DNA of 64,000 nt from Dehalococcoidia bacterium (GCA_009692685.1 SHYS01000005.1:62001-126000), one strand, 5' to 3'; positions 8,739-17,633 are shown, numbered from the stretch's first letter. Translations and numbers: made by a program. The notes: generated by a model from the letters alone, not told the origin.

Positions 8739-9011
8739 GTGATGCCCGTGAACCTGCGGATGCCCGACATCCTCGCGGAACGCTCTCGCAGCGGGCAACT
8801 CCGCTTGGCCCGCCCCTATCGTGCCGGCCTCACCGCCGGCGACGTGGTCGCCGAGGAGGGCTTCTCCTCCGACGAGGCCGAGGCCATCCTCGTCATGGTG
8901 AACGGCGTCCAGGCCGACCGCTCCACCCCCGTCCGTGACGGCGACACTGTCGAGCTCGTCATCCAGATGGTGGGCGGCACCTTCGAGGACGGTCGCGCCG
9001 CCTCGGCCTGA
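8739..9011 (+). CDS. MoaD/ThiS-like ubiquitin-fold protein, AOR-associated
   Basis: The 90-residue protein ends in a beta-grasp sulfur-carrier pattern: EAILVMVNGVQADRSTPVRD, then GDTVELVIQMVGG. A Gly-Gly is followed by ten extra residues (TFEDGRAASA). MoaD-like genes commonly sit beside AOR genes, where they are thought to serve tungstopterin synthesis or insertion, and that fits the dead AOR just upstream. The gene itself is intact. Start is GTG 8739 or ATG 8742. With its partner broken, it may be an orphan on its way out. The C-terminal extension after GG would need trimming for thiocarboxylate formation. Confidence 0.72.
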   Translation: MMPVNLRMPDILAERSRSGQLRLARPYRAGLTAGDVVAEEGFSSDEAEAILVMVNGVQADRSTPVRDGDTVELVIQMVGGTFEDGRAASA

Positions 9012-9043
9012 GCATTCGCCCATTGACGCGATATCGTCGCGCC

Positions 9044-9780
9044 ATGCCTCCGCACCGACCCCGTCCCGCCGATCTGGTCTCGCGACTCCCGCGGGCGTTT
9101 CGGAAAATTTCCGTCACACCGAACAATCAAATCAATCAGATTCGAATCTACGCGTGGGCGTTCAATCAAAATCAATCAAACGACGGGGCGCGTGGAGTGG
9201 CTGAGCGGGTGGCCGGCGCGCGACAGGCGCCGCCCACCCGCTCCCCACCTTCGAGGCGTGGTACGACACGCTCCTCGCCCTTTGGCGCGAGGCTACCCAT
9301 CGCGAGGAGCACTACGTCGCTCTGGAGCTCACCGCCCGCCCCCGATACCGCGTCTTCCGCACCCGCGAGGCGCTGCCCCTCTACGAGGAGTTCGTGGTCA
9401 CCGGCGCCTGATGTGACCTCGTCGATGTGACGGCGCACCTCCTCAGGGACCTCTTCCGTGATGACCACGACTGGATGGCGGCCCGCATGCGCGAATTGTC
9501 CACGGATTCGGGCCTCTGGAAGCGCTGCGCCTCGATCATCAGCCAGCTCGGCCTCAAGGCGGCTACCGACTGGCAGCTCCTCCAGGGGTGCATCGAGTCG
9601 AACCTCGAGGACCGCCCGGCGAACCGCGTGTTCTGGATTCGGAAGGCCATCGGCTGGGCCCTCCGCGAGTAGACCAAAACCGTCCCCGAGGGCGTGAGTG
9701 TCTATGTTGAGGCCCGCGGGCCCCGCCTCAGCCCGCTCTCTCGTCGTGAGGCGCTGAAGCACGTCGGATCAAATCGCTGA
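9044..9780 (+). pseudogene. AlkD-type DNA alkylation repair protein, broken
   Basis: The frame from 9249 reads TFEAWYDTLLALWREATHRE, then EHYVALELTARPRYRVFRT and ALPLYEEFVVTGA. It then meets TGA at 9409-9411, followed by Cys-Asp-Leu-Val-Asp. The family has Trp-Trp-Asp-Leu-Val-Asp here, so the conserved first Trp codon has become a stop. The frame continues WKRCASIISQLGLKAATDW and FWIRKAIGWALRE, meets TAG at 9670-9672 where Tyr is usual, and runs on to SPLSRREALKHVG and TGA at 9778. The N-terminal part (from ATG 9044) is out of frame and passes through an AT-rich patch. HEAT-like AlkD proteins excise alkylated bases; this copy should be inactive. Confidence 0.8.
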
Positions 9781-9890
9781 GGTGGCCTCTTTACAACCTA
9801 GCGTTTGACAGCCTCCGCCAAGGCCGGGAAGATGAATCGTGCACAGTAATTCTTCGCCACCCCTCTCTCTCCCCTCGATGTGAGTTCCTG

Positions 9891-11546
9891 ATGCCGAAGT
9901 TCATCTTCGTCACGGGCGGGGTCGTGTCTTCCGTGGGGAAGGGCATCGTCTCCGCCTCGCTCGGCCGCGCCCTCAAGTCTCGAGGCCAGCGCGTCTCCAT
10001 CCTCAAGCTCGACCCCTACATCAACGTTGATCCCGGCACGATGTCGCCGTACCAGCACGGCGAGGTCTTCGTCACCGACGACGGCGCCGAGACCGACCTC
10101 GACCTGGGCCACTACGAGCGCTTCCTCGATGAGAACCTCACGAGCGCGAACTCGACATCCTCCGGCCAGGTCTACGAGGAGGTCATCCGCAAGGAACGTC
10201 GCGGCGACTTTCTCGGCGGCACTATCCAGGCCATCCCCCATGTCACCACCGAGATCAAGCGCCGCATCCGCGCCGCCGGCGCCGTCCTCGATGCCGACAT
10301 CGTCATCGTCGAGGTCGGCGGCACCGTCGGCGACATGGAGGGCCAGCCCTTCCTCGAGGCGATCAGCCAGATGCTGCACCAGTTCGGCCGTTCCGAGGCG
10401 ATGTCGGTGCACGTCACGCTGCTGCCTTACATCGGCTCCACCCAGGAGTTGAAGACAAAGCCCACGCAGCACTCGGTGCGCGAGCTGCGCTCTTACGGCA
10501 TTCAGCCCGATGTGATCGTGACGCGCTCCGACTTCCCGGTTTCGCACGCGTTGCGCGAGAAGGTCTCCCTCTTCTGCAATGTCGAGGTGGACAACGTCAT
10601 CCCGCTCGTCACCGCCTCCTCGATCTACGAGGTGCCACTGGAGATCGAGCGCGCCGGCTTCTCCGATATCGTCGCGCGCCAGTTCGGCCTGCCCGATGTA
10701 CCCCCCGGCTATCTCGACGGCTGGCGCGCATTCATCGATCGTCTGCGCTCACCCGAAGGGGCCGTGCGCGTCGCGATCGTCGGTAAGTACGTGGAGCTGC
10801 ACGACGCGTACCTCTCGATCAAGGAAGCCCTCGTCCATGCCGGGGCGTACCACAACGTGCACGTCGACATGCACTGGATTCACTCAGAGGATCTTGAAAC
10901 GCGCACTCCCGAAGACCTCATCGGTGAGGTCGACGGCGTCCTGCTCTGCCCCGGCTTTGGCGACCGCGGTCTCGAGGGCAAGATCGCGGCGGTCCGGTAC
11001 GCCCGCGAGGGACTCATTCCGTACCTCGGCTCCTGCCTGGGCATGCAGATGATGGTCGTGGAGTACGCCCGCAACGTGGCTGGCATGTCCGGAGCCAACA
11101 CCACAGAGGCGGACACCAACACGCTCTTCCCCGTGATCTCGATGCTCTCTGAGCAGCGCAACATCGATGGTCTCGGGGGGACCATGCGGCTCGGAGGCTA
11201 CGACACGCGTCTCGTGGAAGGCACGCGTGCGCATGCCGCCTACAGCGCGGAGATCGTCCGCGAGCGGCACCGACATCGCTACGAGGTGAACAACGCCCTG
11301 CTCCCGGAGCTCGAGCGACACGGCCTCATCGCGTCCGGCTGGAACCTCGATGGCGAACTCGTCGAGATCATGGAAGTGCGAGACCATCCCTTCATGGTCG
11401 GCTCGCAATTTCACCCTGAGTTCACTTCGAGGCCGAACCGCCCCAACCCGCTCTTCCGCGACTTCATCGGCGCGGCGGTCCAGCGAGCGCGCTGGGCCGG
11501 CGTCGAGGGGTTCCCCGCCGCTACGCGAGCGCCGCTACCCGCGTGA
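9891..11546 (+). CDS. pyrG: CTP synthase
   Basis: This 551-residue protein makes CTP from UTP using glutamine and ATP. The synthetase domain starts MPKFIFVTGGVVSSVGKGIV with its P-loop-like segment, then LKLDPYINVDPGTMSP and GGTVGDMEG. The C-terminal class I glutaminase domain shows LCPGFGDRG, the catalytic Cys in LGSCLGMQ, and the His/Glu pair in SQFHPEF. Length is normal. The upstream gap 9781-9890 has a TTGACA at 9805-9810, but I see no good -10 at the right distance. The downstream membrane protein gene starts within 14 bases. Confidence 0.98.
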   Translation: MPKFIFVTGGVVSSVGKGIVSASLGRALKSRGQRVSILKLDPYINVDPGTMSPYQHGEVFVTDDGAETDLDLGHYERFLDENLTSANSTSSGQVYEEVIRKERRGDFLGGTIQAIPHVTTEIKRRIRAAGAVLDADIVIVEVGGTVGDMEGQPFLEAISQMLHQFGRSEAMSVHVTLLPYIGSTQELKTKPTQHSVRELRSYGIQPDVIVTRSDFPVSHALREKVSLFCNVEVDNVIPLVTASSIYEVPLEIERAGFSDIVARQFGLPDVPPGYLDGWRAFIDRLRSPEGAVRVAIVGKYVELHDAYLSIKEALVHAGAYHNVHVDMHWIHSEDLETRTPEDLIGEVDGVLLCPGFGDRGLEGKIAAVRYAREGLIPYLGSCLGMQMMVVEYARNVAGMSGANTTEADTNTLFPVISMLSEQRNIDGLGGTMRLGGYDTRLVEGTRAHAAYSAEIVRERHRHRYEVNNALLPELERHGLIASGWNLDGELVEIMEVRDHPFMVGSQFHPEFTSRPNRPNPLFRDFIGAAVQRARWAGVEGFPAATRAPLPA

Positions 11547-11559
11547 CGTTGCGGCTTCC

Positions 11560-12030
11560 GTGATCTTGCTACTGCGGGCACTGCACCTGCTCGCGCTCTT
11601 CTGGATGATGTGGGGTCTTGGCGCCGTCATGGTTCCCGTGTGGCGTGCTTGGCGCGCTGAGCCCATCGAGGAGAAGACGCTTTTGCTCACGGAGGCCACC
11701 GTCGCCGAACGCACGGCGCTCCTTCCGGCCCTGATCGCCACTGGTATCACCGGGTTCGCCTGGGCTGCGGCTATCGACATGAACCCGGTGACCACCGGCT
11801 GGCTCGTCGCCGTCGAGGTAATCTTCGCACTCGATGTGTTTATCTTTGCGCCGCTCATGGGTGTAGGGTTGCGTCGCGTGCACCTGCTCGCGCTTCAGGC
11901 TGCGAAGCAGTGTGAAGTCACCGACGCCCTGCGGGATGCCCTCGCGGACAACGTGCCGCTGGTGTTCGGGAGCCTCATCGTGCTTTCTGTCCCGCTGCAG
12001 CTGATGCTCGCCGTGTTCAAGCCCTTTTGA
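11560..12030 (+). CDS. Four-helix integral membrane protein, unknown
   Basis: The GTG at 11560 gives 156 residues. Hydrophobic segments are LLLRALHLLALFWMMWGLGA, LLPALIATGITGFAWAAAI, a third with WLVAVEVIFALDVFIFAPL, and a C-terminal VFGSLIVLSVPLQLMLAVF. This resembles small DUF2269/CopD-like membrane proteins with a His near the start of helix 1, but I cannot assign it with confidence. It follows pyrG by 13 bases and may be co-transcribed. Longer in-frame starts overlap pyrG and give a charged N-terminus unlike a membrane protein. Confidence 0.65.
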   Translation: MILLLRALHLLALFWMMWGLGAVMVPVWRAWRAEPIEEKTLLLTEATVAERTALLPALIATGITGFAWAAAIDMNPVTTGWLVAVEVIFALDVFIFAPLMGVGLRRVHLLALQAAKQCEVTDALRDALADNVPLVFGSLIVLSVPLQLMLAVFKPF

Positions 12031-12108
12031 GGCACGTCACCAGCATCACATTCGATGATGCGGCCCTCGGGGTTTTTCCGGTATTTCGCCACAGGCGGCG
12101 TTCAGCGG

Positions 12109-12137
12109 TTGTGTTGCAGTGAAGGGCTTTCTATACT
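12109..12137 (+). promoter_or_regulatory. Sigma-70-type promoter of rho
   Basis: TTGTGT at 12109-12114, a 17-base spacer and TATACT at 12132-12137 precede the rho ATG by 66 bases. It lies in the 173-base gap after the membrane protein gene. The leader to rho has no clear ORF. Confidence 0.6.
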
Positions 12138-12203
12138 GATGTTTAGTCGCTCCACGCGGCACCCTCTTTCCATCCCCCAGTTCTTCTTCTCCTAACAGGG
12201 CTC

Positions 12204-13625
12204 ATGACTCAATACCCGATTCGCGAGCGCCGTGGCGCCCCATCCGAGGCTGGCGGCGATGTTCGTCGTATGGGTCGTCGTCGCGGTGGCGGCCCCGGCG
12301 GCGGGAACGGACCTGGCGGCGACTACGGCAACGAAAACATCCCGCCGTACAACCCCGACGCTCCGTCGCTCAATATCTCCGAACTCGAGAAGCGGCCGCG
12401 TGCCGAGCTTCTCGACCTCGCTACGGAGCTTGGGCTTGAGGGCGCTCCGGGCATGCACGAGCAGGAGCTGATCTTCCGGCTGCTGCAGAAGCAAGCCGAG
12501 CGCCAGGGCAACATCTTCTCCAGTGGTGTCCTCACCGTCGTCGACGACGGCTTCGGATTCCTTCGCGGCGAGCGCCTGATACCCGGTCCCAACGATGTCT
12601 ACGTCTCGCAGTCGCAGATCCGCCGCTTCGGTTTGCGACCTGGCGACTACGTCACCGGTCAGGTGCGTTCGCCCAAGGACTCCGAGAAGTACTATGGCCT
12701 GCTCCGTGTCGACGCCGTCAACGGCGTGGATCCGGAGGTGGCCAAGCGCCGCCCCTTCTTCGAGAACCTCACGCCCATCTTCCCGAACCGCATGATCCGG
12801 CTGGAGACAAACCCCAGCGAGATCAGCCAGCGCATGATCGATCTGTTCTCGCCCGTTGGTCGTGGCCAACGGGCGCTGATCGTCTCCCCGCCAAAGGCTG
12901 GCAAGACGATGCTCCTCAAGTCGATCGCGCACGGCGTCGCCATGAACGCGCCCGATGTGCACCTGATGGTTCTGCTCGTCGGCGAGCGGCCTGAGGAAGT
13001 CACGGACATGCAGCGGTCGGTGCGCGGCGAGGTCATCGCCTCAACGTTCGATGAGCCTGTCGAGGATCACACCCGCGTCGCCGAAGCGGCCCTCGAGCGC
13101 GCCAAGCGCCTCGTCGAGAGCGGCACCGACGTTGTCATCCTCATGGACTCGATCACCCGCCTTGCGAGGGCCTACAACATCGCGATGCCGACCAGCGGGC
13201 GCACGCTCTCCGGCGGTATGGATCCGATCGCACTCTACCCGCCTAAGCGTTTCTTCGGCGCCGCCCGCAACACCGAAGAGGGTGGCTCGCTCACCATCAT
13301 CGCGACGTGCCTCATCGAGACCGGTTCGCGCATGGACGATGTGATCTTCGAGGAGTTCAAGGGCACCGGTAACATGGAGCTCCGGCTCCTGAGGCGCCTT
13401 GCTGAGAAGCGCGTCTATCCCGCTCTCGATGTCCTTGGCTCATCGACTCGACGCGAGGATCTGCTCTTCGACGAGGAAGAACTGCGCCAGATCTGGCTGC
13501 TGCGCCGCATGGCCGCCATGGTCGAGGAGGGCGGGCAGGACGCCGCCGAACGCGTCATCGAGCGCGTCGCGAAGGCCCAGACCAACGCTGAATTCTTGAT
13601 GGGCCTCAAGTCCGAGGTCATCTAA
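12204..13625 (+). CDS. rho: Transcription termination factor Rho
   Basis: This hexameric RNA helicase ends transcripts. The 473-residue protein begins with a Gly/Arg-rich low-complexity segment (residues 20-45). A Rho N-terminal helix ([20 protein letters not shown]), the cold-shock-like RNA-binding domain ([15 protein letters not shown]) and the ATPase domain follow. Walker A is [11 protein letters not shown] and Walker B is [13 protein letters not shown]. The catalytic and Q-loop region [20 protein letters not shown] and the R-loop end [12 protein letters not shown] are intact. Gly/Arg-rich insertions are typical of high-GC bacteria. The start follows a CTAACAGGGCTC stretch with only a weak Shine-Dalgarno. 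Confidence 0.98.
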   Translation: MTQYPIRERRGAPSEAGGDVRRMGRRRGGGPGGGNGPGGDYGNENIPPYNPDAPSLNISELEKRPRAELLDLATELGLEGAPGMHEQELIFRLLQKQAERQGNIFSSGVLTVVDDGFGFLRGERLIPGPNDVYVSQSQIRRFGLRPGDYVTGQVRSPKDSEKYYGLLRVDAVNGVDPEVAKRRPFFENLTPIFPNRMIRLETNPSEISQRMIDLFSPVGRGQRALIVSPPKAGKTMLLKSIAHGVAMNAPDVHLMVLLVGERPEEVTDMQRSVRGEVIASTFDEPVEDHTRVAEAALERAKRLVESGTDVVILMDSITRLARAYNIAMPTSGRTLSGGMDPIALYPPKRFFGAARNTEEGGSLTIIATCLIETGSRMDDVIFEEFKGTGNMELRLLRRLAEKRVYPALDVLGSSTRREDLLFDEEELRQIWLLRRMAAMVEEGGQDAAERVIERVAKAQTNAEFLMGLKSEVI

Positions 13626-13937
13626 CCCGGCACCACATGCGTAGTTGTTACAAGGGCTCTCCGGGACTCCTCAGAATCAGCAGGCTACACTCCGCATCAC
13701 ATCGGCTATGATTGTGCGGCTGTGATGTGGTCGGCCTGCAGCGCTTTGGGGTATACCTCCTGAGTGGTCGTTCCACATGGGGTGGTGCGGCGTGGCACGG
13801 AATGCGCCGCCCTGGGCGGGGTGGGGCGCAAGTGGAAGGATGCCGGTATCCGGGGGACGATCGCTCCGTCACCGCACCCGCGGCGCAGCAGGACGCTGCT
13901 CCGGGCGCAACGCTACCCGACGTCGGGAGCGGCCTCT
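13626..13937 (+). other. 312-base gap before the LysM/M23 gene, probable long leader
   Basis: A -10-like TATGAT lies at 13707-13712. If it is used, the transcript leader before the ATG at 13938 would be about 220 bases. It is GC-rich with several possible hairpins, for example around 13790-13830. I could not match it to a known riboswitch. An open frame continues upstream from 13938 to 13764, but it has arginine-rich shadow composition and is unlikely to be coding. Confidence 0.35.
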
Positions 13938-15023
13938 ATGTATCGTGGGCCGCGATCTCGTCTCGGTGTGGTGGCGCTCGTCTTCGCGCTGACGGCCGTT
14001 GGTGGGCTCTTCCCTCTGAACGTTCCGGGTGTGGGTCAGCAGTCGCAGCTCAGCGCTGCCGCGTTCGCCGTTTCGATGCCAGGTCTGCCGGCCTCCGCGC
14101 CCACCGTCTCCGTCTCTTCGATTGGTTCCCAGCCTGTCCCGCTCACCGTGATCTCCCCCTCAGTCAGTCAGATCGCGATCACCCCGACAGCTTCGATTCA
14201 GGTGTCGCGCGCCCGTGGCCCCGGCGCCATCAGCGGAAGCGTGGGCCGCGACCGGGAGCAGATTCCCATCTTCTACCGCTACAGCGTGCAAGCAGGCGAC
14301 AACGTCAGCAGTATCGCGCGACGGTTCGGCGTTGGCCGTAACTACATCACCTGGAACAACATCGAGCTGCAGGACGACGAAAACCTCCTGAAACCCGGCC
14401 AGCTCCTCCAGGTCCCATCCGTGGAGGGCATCATCCACTCGGTCCGCCTTGGCGAAACGTTGACCGAGATCGCCGATCACTACGATGCGCGCGTCGTCGA
14501 CATCATCAACTTCCCCGCGAACAACATTCCCAACGCCAACGCTGTGCCGGAGAACACCACCATCCTCGTGCCGGGCGGGCGCATCACGCTTAAGCCCGCG
14601 CCGTCGTTGCGCCCCGATCCGCCCGCTCTCGTTGGCGGTGGTACGACGGCGTTGCCACCCTCGAGTGGTTGGCTCTGGCCGGTCAACGGCCTGATCACAT
14701 CGCGCTTCGGTCCGTCACACCCGCTGGGCATCGACATCAACGGCTCGTTCGTGCCGGTCGCCGCGGCCCAGGGTGGCGTGGTGGTTTTCGCCGGTGGCGA
14801 CCGCTGCTGCTCTTACGGTCTCTACATCGAGATCCAGCACGCGGGCGGCTACTCCACGCGGTACGCGCACCTCAGCCAGTTCAACGTGTCGCTCGGGCAG
14901 GTCGTGAGCCAGGGCCAGAACATCGGTGTGACGGGCAACTCTGGCAACTCCACCGGCCCGCACCTCCACTTCGAGATGCGCCGCAACGGCCAGATCGTCA
15001 ACCCGATGTCATTCCTGCCCTAG
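13938..15023 (+). CDS. LysM-M23 cell-wall endopeptidase
   Basis: The ATG at 13938 yields 361 residues with an N-terminal export signal or membrane anchor (LGVVALVFALTAVGGLFPL). Two LysM domains follow: about residues 113-162 (YSVQAGDNVSSIARRFGVG) and 167-216 (HSVRLGETLTEIADHYDA). A Pro-rich linker leads to a C-terminal M23 LytM domain. Zinc ligands are visible in HPLGIDI (His and Asp) and GPHLHFE (the HxH motif), with an upstream His in TRYAHLSQ. LysM binds glycan and M23 cuts peptide cross-links, so a role in wall turnover is likely. A palindromic terminator follows at 15053-15088. Confidence 0.92.
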   Translation: MYRGPRSRLGVVALVFALTAVGGLFPLNVPGVGQQSQLSAAAFAVSMPGLPASAPTVSVSSIGSQPVPLTVISPSVSQIAITPTASIQVSRARGPGAISGSVGRDREQIPIFYRYSVQAGDNVSSIARRFGVGRNYITWNNIELQDDENLLKPGQLLQVPSVEGIIHSVRLGETLTEIADHYDARVVDIINFPANNIPNANAVPENTTILVPGGRITLKPAPSLRPDPPALVGGGTTALPPSSGWLWPVNGLITSRFGPSHPLGIDINGSFVPVAAAQGGVVVFAGGDRCCSYGLYIEIQHAGGYSTRYAHLSQFNVSLGQVVSQGQNIGVTGNSGNSTGPHLHFEMRRNGQIVNPMSFLP

Positions 15024-15052
15024 GCGGCGCTTGAGGACGAACGCAGAGCACA

Positions 15053-15088
15053 CGCAGAAGGGGGCGCCGTACGGCGCCCCCTTCTGCG
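15053..15088. terminator. Perfect 36-base palindrome, likely bidirectional terminator
   Basis: The sequence starts CGCAGAAGGGGGCGCC and is its own reverse complement around 15070/15071. It lies between the convergent M23 gene (plus) and the MBL gene (minus). There is no T-tract. The outer eight bases CGCAGAAG are shared with the palindrome at 41108-41145, also between convergent genes. Confidence 0.7.
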
Positions 15089-15115
15089 ATCTCTCGCGAT
15101 CTGGGACCGCTCGAC

Positions 15116-15748
15116 CTACGCCCGTGGTTCGAGGATCACGAGTCGAGTCTTCTCGCTCAGGCCGCGCTTCTGGAGCGTGATCCGCGCCACGGGAGGTTCC
15201 GCTTCGATGCCCAGGGCGCGGACGAAATCGACCGGCGCAGGCGCCTCGGCAGAGGCGGCGTAGTAGATCGGGATGACAACCTTCGGTTCGAGTCCGCGCA
15301 CGACGCGCGCTGCGTCTGCGACATCGAGCACCCGATCGCTGCTGACGGGAATGATGAGCACGTCGATGGTGCCCAGTTGTTCCTTTTGTTCGGCCGTCAG
15401 CAGCGCTCTTAAGGCGCCCAGGTGCGCCACGCGAAGCTCTTCGGCCTCGACGACAAAGACAACGTTACGGCCACCGTGTTCGCCTGCTGCCGCAGGACGT
15501 AGTGCTGAGGCGATGCCGAGGACCTGCACACCCTGCACCTCGTACTCGCCAGGGCCGTCGAGGAGCAGTGGTTCGCCGCGGAGTCCCTTCACGTTGTTGT
15601 GGCCAGGGTCATCGTGGGAGACCGTCACCACATCGGCGGTGGGGCGGCCCATGTCGTAGCCCGCTTCCTTCGACGTTGGGTCCATGATCACGAACGTGCC
15701 ACCTGCACGCAGGCGTACGCACGCATGGCCGAGCCAGCTGATATCCAT
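15116..15748 (-). CDS. MBL-fold protein with altered metal motif
   Basis: The 210-residue protein resembles UPF0173/YtnP-type metallo-beta-lactamase-fold hydrolases. It opens MDISWLGHACVRLRAGGTF, has FVIMDPTSKE and a DGPGEYEV segment. Where the family has HxHxDH it reads SHDDPGHNN, so the metal site is changed: one His and several Asp remain, and the second His of HxH is missing. This variant occurs in a clade of small MBL-fold proteins of unknown function. It is 63 bases downstream of fabH on the same strand. Confidence 0.75.
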   Translation of the reverse strand: MDISWLGHACVRLRAGGTFVIMDPTSKEAGYDMGRPTADVVTVSHDDPGHNNVKGLRGEPLLLDGPGEYEVQGVQVLGIASALRPAAAGEHGGRNVVFVVEAEELRVAHLGALRALLTAEQKEQLGTIDVLIIPVSSDRVLDVADAARVVRGLEPKVVIPIYYAASAEAPAPVDFVRALGIEAEPPVARITLQKRGLSEKTRLVILEPRA

Positions 15749-15811
15749 CAGGCCTCCGTGGGAGTTGTTCGCAGGATCGTACGAGAGTGGGCCGCGGGAC
15801 GCGAGTGTCGC

Positions 15812-16855
15812 CTAGTGCGCCGCCGCCGCCGTGACGACAGGCTTTGCCAGCGACGCGCGCACGCCCGCCCACTCGATGACGATCGCACCCCAGGAGAGCC
15901 CACCACCGAAGGCGAGGAAGAGTACGTGATCGCCGGGCTTCAACCGCCCGGCTGCTTCGGCCTCCGACAGCGCGATCGGGATCGAGGCACTCGACGTGTT
16001 CCCGTACCTGTCGAGGTTGACGAAGACTCGCTCCTGCGGCAGTCCAAGGTTTTTCGCTACCGCATCAAGGATGCGGATGTTTGCCTGGTGCGGGACGCAC
16101 AGGGCGATGTCTTCCACGCGCATCCCCGCCTGCGCCAGCGCATCCGCAGCCGTCTGCGACATTGCCGTCACGGCCTGGCGAAAGACGTTACGACCATCCA
16201 TCACGATGTACGGCCCGGAGGGCGACCCTGCCAACGCGGGGGCTGCCGGTCCACCGCAGTAGAGAAGGTTGGCGAGGCTGCCGTCCGAGCGCAGCACGCA
16301 GGCCTCCAGCGCGCCCGGCTCGCCGGCCTCGGCGCGTTCGAGAACCACCGCCCCTGCTCCGTCGCCAAACAGCACACAGGTGTTCCGGTCGGTCCAGTCG
16401 AGGATGCGCGACATGGTCTCCGCACCCACCACAAGGACCCGCTGCGCGCCGCCCCCGGCAACGAACTGCATGCCGGTTGTGAGCGCCGCCAGGAACCCAG
16501 CGCACGCGGCGTTCACGTCGAAGGCTCCAGCGCGCCCAGCGCCGATGGCGTCCTGGATCCTCGAGGCGGTCGCGGGGAACATGCCGTCGGGGGTGGACGT
16601 GCCCACGATGATCAGGTCGATGTCGTTCGCGTTGAGCTGGGCGGAGGCGAGGGCGGCGCGCGCGGCTTCGGCGCCCAGGGTGCTCGAGCTTTCGTGAGGC
16701 TGGGCGATGCGGCGTTCCCGGATGCCGGAGCGCTCGACGATCCACTCGTCGCTGGTCTCGACCATGCGTTCGAGGTCGGCGTTGGTGAGTACGCGCTCTG
16801 GCAGCGCGTGTCCCACCCCGCTAATGCGCACGCGCGTGGGTGTCGCCTCGGGCAT
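15812..16855 (-). CDS. fabH: Beta-ketoacyl-ACP synthase III
   Basis: This enzyme starts fatty acid synthesis by condensing acetyl-CoA (or a branched primer) with malonyl-ACP. The 347-residue thiolase-fold protein has the catalytic Cys in DVNAACAGFL, the His in CVPHQANIRI and the Asn in RYGNTSSASI. The N-terminal SGVGHALPERVLTNADLE and the SGIRERR segment are typical. No other fab genes are adjacent. The ECF sigma gene lies 52 bases upstream on the same strand. Confidence 0.95.
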   Translation of the reverse strand: MPEATPTRVRISGVGHALPERVLTNADLERMVETSDEWIVERSGIRERRIAQPHESSSTLGAEAARAALASAQLNANDIDLIIVGTSTPDGMFPATASRIQDAIGAGRAGAFDVNAACAGFLAALTTGMQFVAGGGAQRVLVVGAETMSRILDWTDRNTCVLFGDGAGAVVLERAEAGEPGALEACVLRSDGSLANLLYCGGPAAPALAGSPSGPYIVMDGRNVFRQAVTAMSQTAADALAQAGMRVEDIALCVPHQANIRILDAVAKNLGLPQERVFVNLDRYGNTSSASIPIALSEAEAAGRLKPGDHVLFLAFGGGLSWGAIVIEWAGVRASLAKPVVTAAAAH

Positions 16856-16907
16856 TGGACCTCCGTGCGTGCGTGGGCTTTACGCACTCATCGAGGGGAG
16901 GAGTCGC

Positions 16908-17483
16908 TTACGCGTCCACCAGGTCCGCGAGCAGAGCCTGGAGCTTCCGCAGCGTACGGTGGTGCAGCGCCTTCACGGCGCCTTCGCTACGCTCCATCAT
17001 ATGTCCGATCTCAGCGTTGGTCAGACGATCGACGTACTTGAGCGCGATCAACCGCTGCTGTTCGGCGGTCAACTGGTCGATGGCGGTGCGGATCGCACGG
17101 ATCAGGTCGTTCCGTTCCATGTGCGTTTCTGGTCCCGGGAGCTGGCTCGGAAGCTCCAGCGCTTCGTCGAGGCTGGCTGCGGGCGGTCTGCGGCCGCGTT
17201 CGCGATACCAGTTCGCCAGCAGATTGTGGGCGATCGCCATCAGCCAAGCGCCGAATCTGCCGCCGCGCGTCCGGTACTGGTCAAGGTGCGTGAAGGCGTT
17301 GGCGAATGTGCGTGCGGCCAAGTCTTCGGCTTCCGCCCTTGAGTTCACTCTCGCCCGGAGGTAGCCGTAGACCTGCCCGGCGTACGCTTCGTAGAGTTCG
17401 GTGAAGGCGCGCGGCTCCCCTGCTGGCGCCGCGGCTGGTGCCTCACGTTGCGGGCGGCGGGCACGAGGTCGGCCGGAGGTCAC
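16908..17483 (-). CDS. ECF-type RNA polymerase sigma factor
   Basis: The 191-residue protein has a sigma region 2 (FTELYEAYAGQVYGYLRARV, then AWLMAIAHNLLANWYRERGR) and a C-terminal region 4 helix-turn-helix (LIALKYVDRLTNAEIGHMME, then RSEGAVKALHHRTLRKL). No sigma region 1 or 3 is present. The first 25 residues are Arg/Ala-rich. No anti-sigma gene is adjacent. It is divergent from the heat-shock promoter at 17555, with about 70 bases between, and may drive the fabH-MBL genes downstream. Confidence 0.9.
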   Translation of the reverse strand: MTSGRPRARRPQREAPAAAPAGEPRAFTELYEAYAGQVYGYLRARVNSRAEAEDLAARTFANAFTHLDQYRTRGGRFGAWLMAIAHNLLANWYRERGRRPPAASLDEALELPSQLPGPETHMERNDLIRAIRTAIDQLTAEQQRLIALKYVDRLTNAEIGHMMERSEGAVKALHHRTLRKLQALLADLVDA

Positions 17484-17554
17484 GGCGGGAGTATAGGCGT
17501 CCGGAACGCCACGGCTCGAAGTGCCGCTGGCGCAGGTTCACGGGCACCTGCGAA

Positions 17555-17583
17555 TTGACCGGCTGAAGGCTCCTGAATACAAT
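17555..17583 (+). promoter_or_regulatory. Sigma-70-type promoter of the heat-shock operon
   Basis: TTGACC at 17555-17560, a 17-base spacer and TACAAT at 17578-17583. The CIRCE operator starts nine bases after the -10, over the expected transcription start, so HrcA binding would block initiation. Confidence 0.85.
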
Positions 17584-17591
17584 GGCACCAG

Positions 17592-17618
17592 TTAGCACTC
17601 TCAGCTGGAGAGTGCTAA
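17592..17618. promoter_or_regulatory. CIRCE operator bound by HrcA
   Basis: TTAGCACTC, nine bases, GAGTGCTAA: a perfect match to the CIRCE consensus in both arm sequence and spacer. It precedes hrcA itself, so the operon is autoregulated and should be induced by heat or misfolded-protein load through GroE. Confidence 0.97.
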
Positions 17619-17633
17619 TTGGAGGCAATTCGA

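Noticed and set aside
9185..9260. tRNA-Ser-like string GGAGTGGCTGAGCGGGT
   Set aside because: The acceptor stem does not close, there is no CCA-side pairing and no T-arm; it lies in the broken AlkD-type gene.
9409..9411. TGA read as tryptophan (recoded genetic code)
   Set aside because: It stands at a Trp position, but many intact genes here end in TGA and use TGG for Trp, so a nonsense mutation is simpler.
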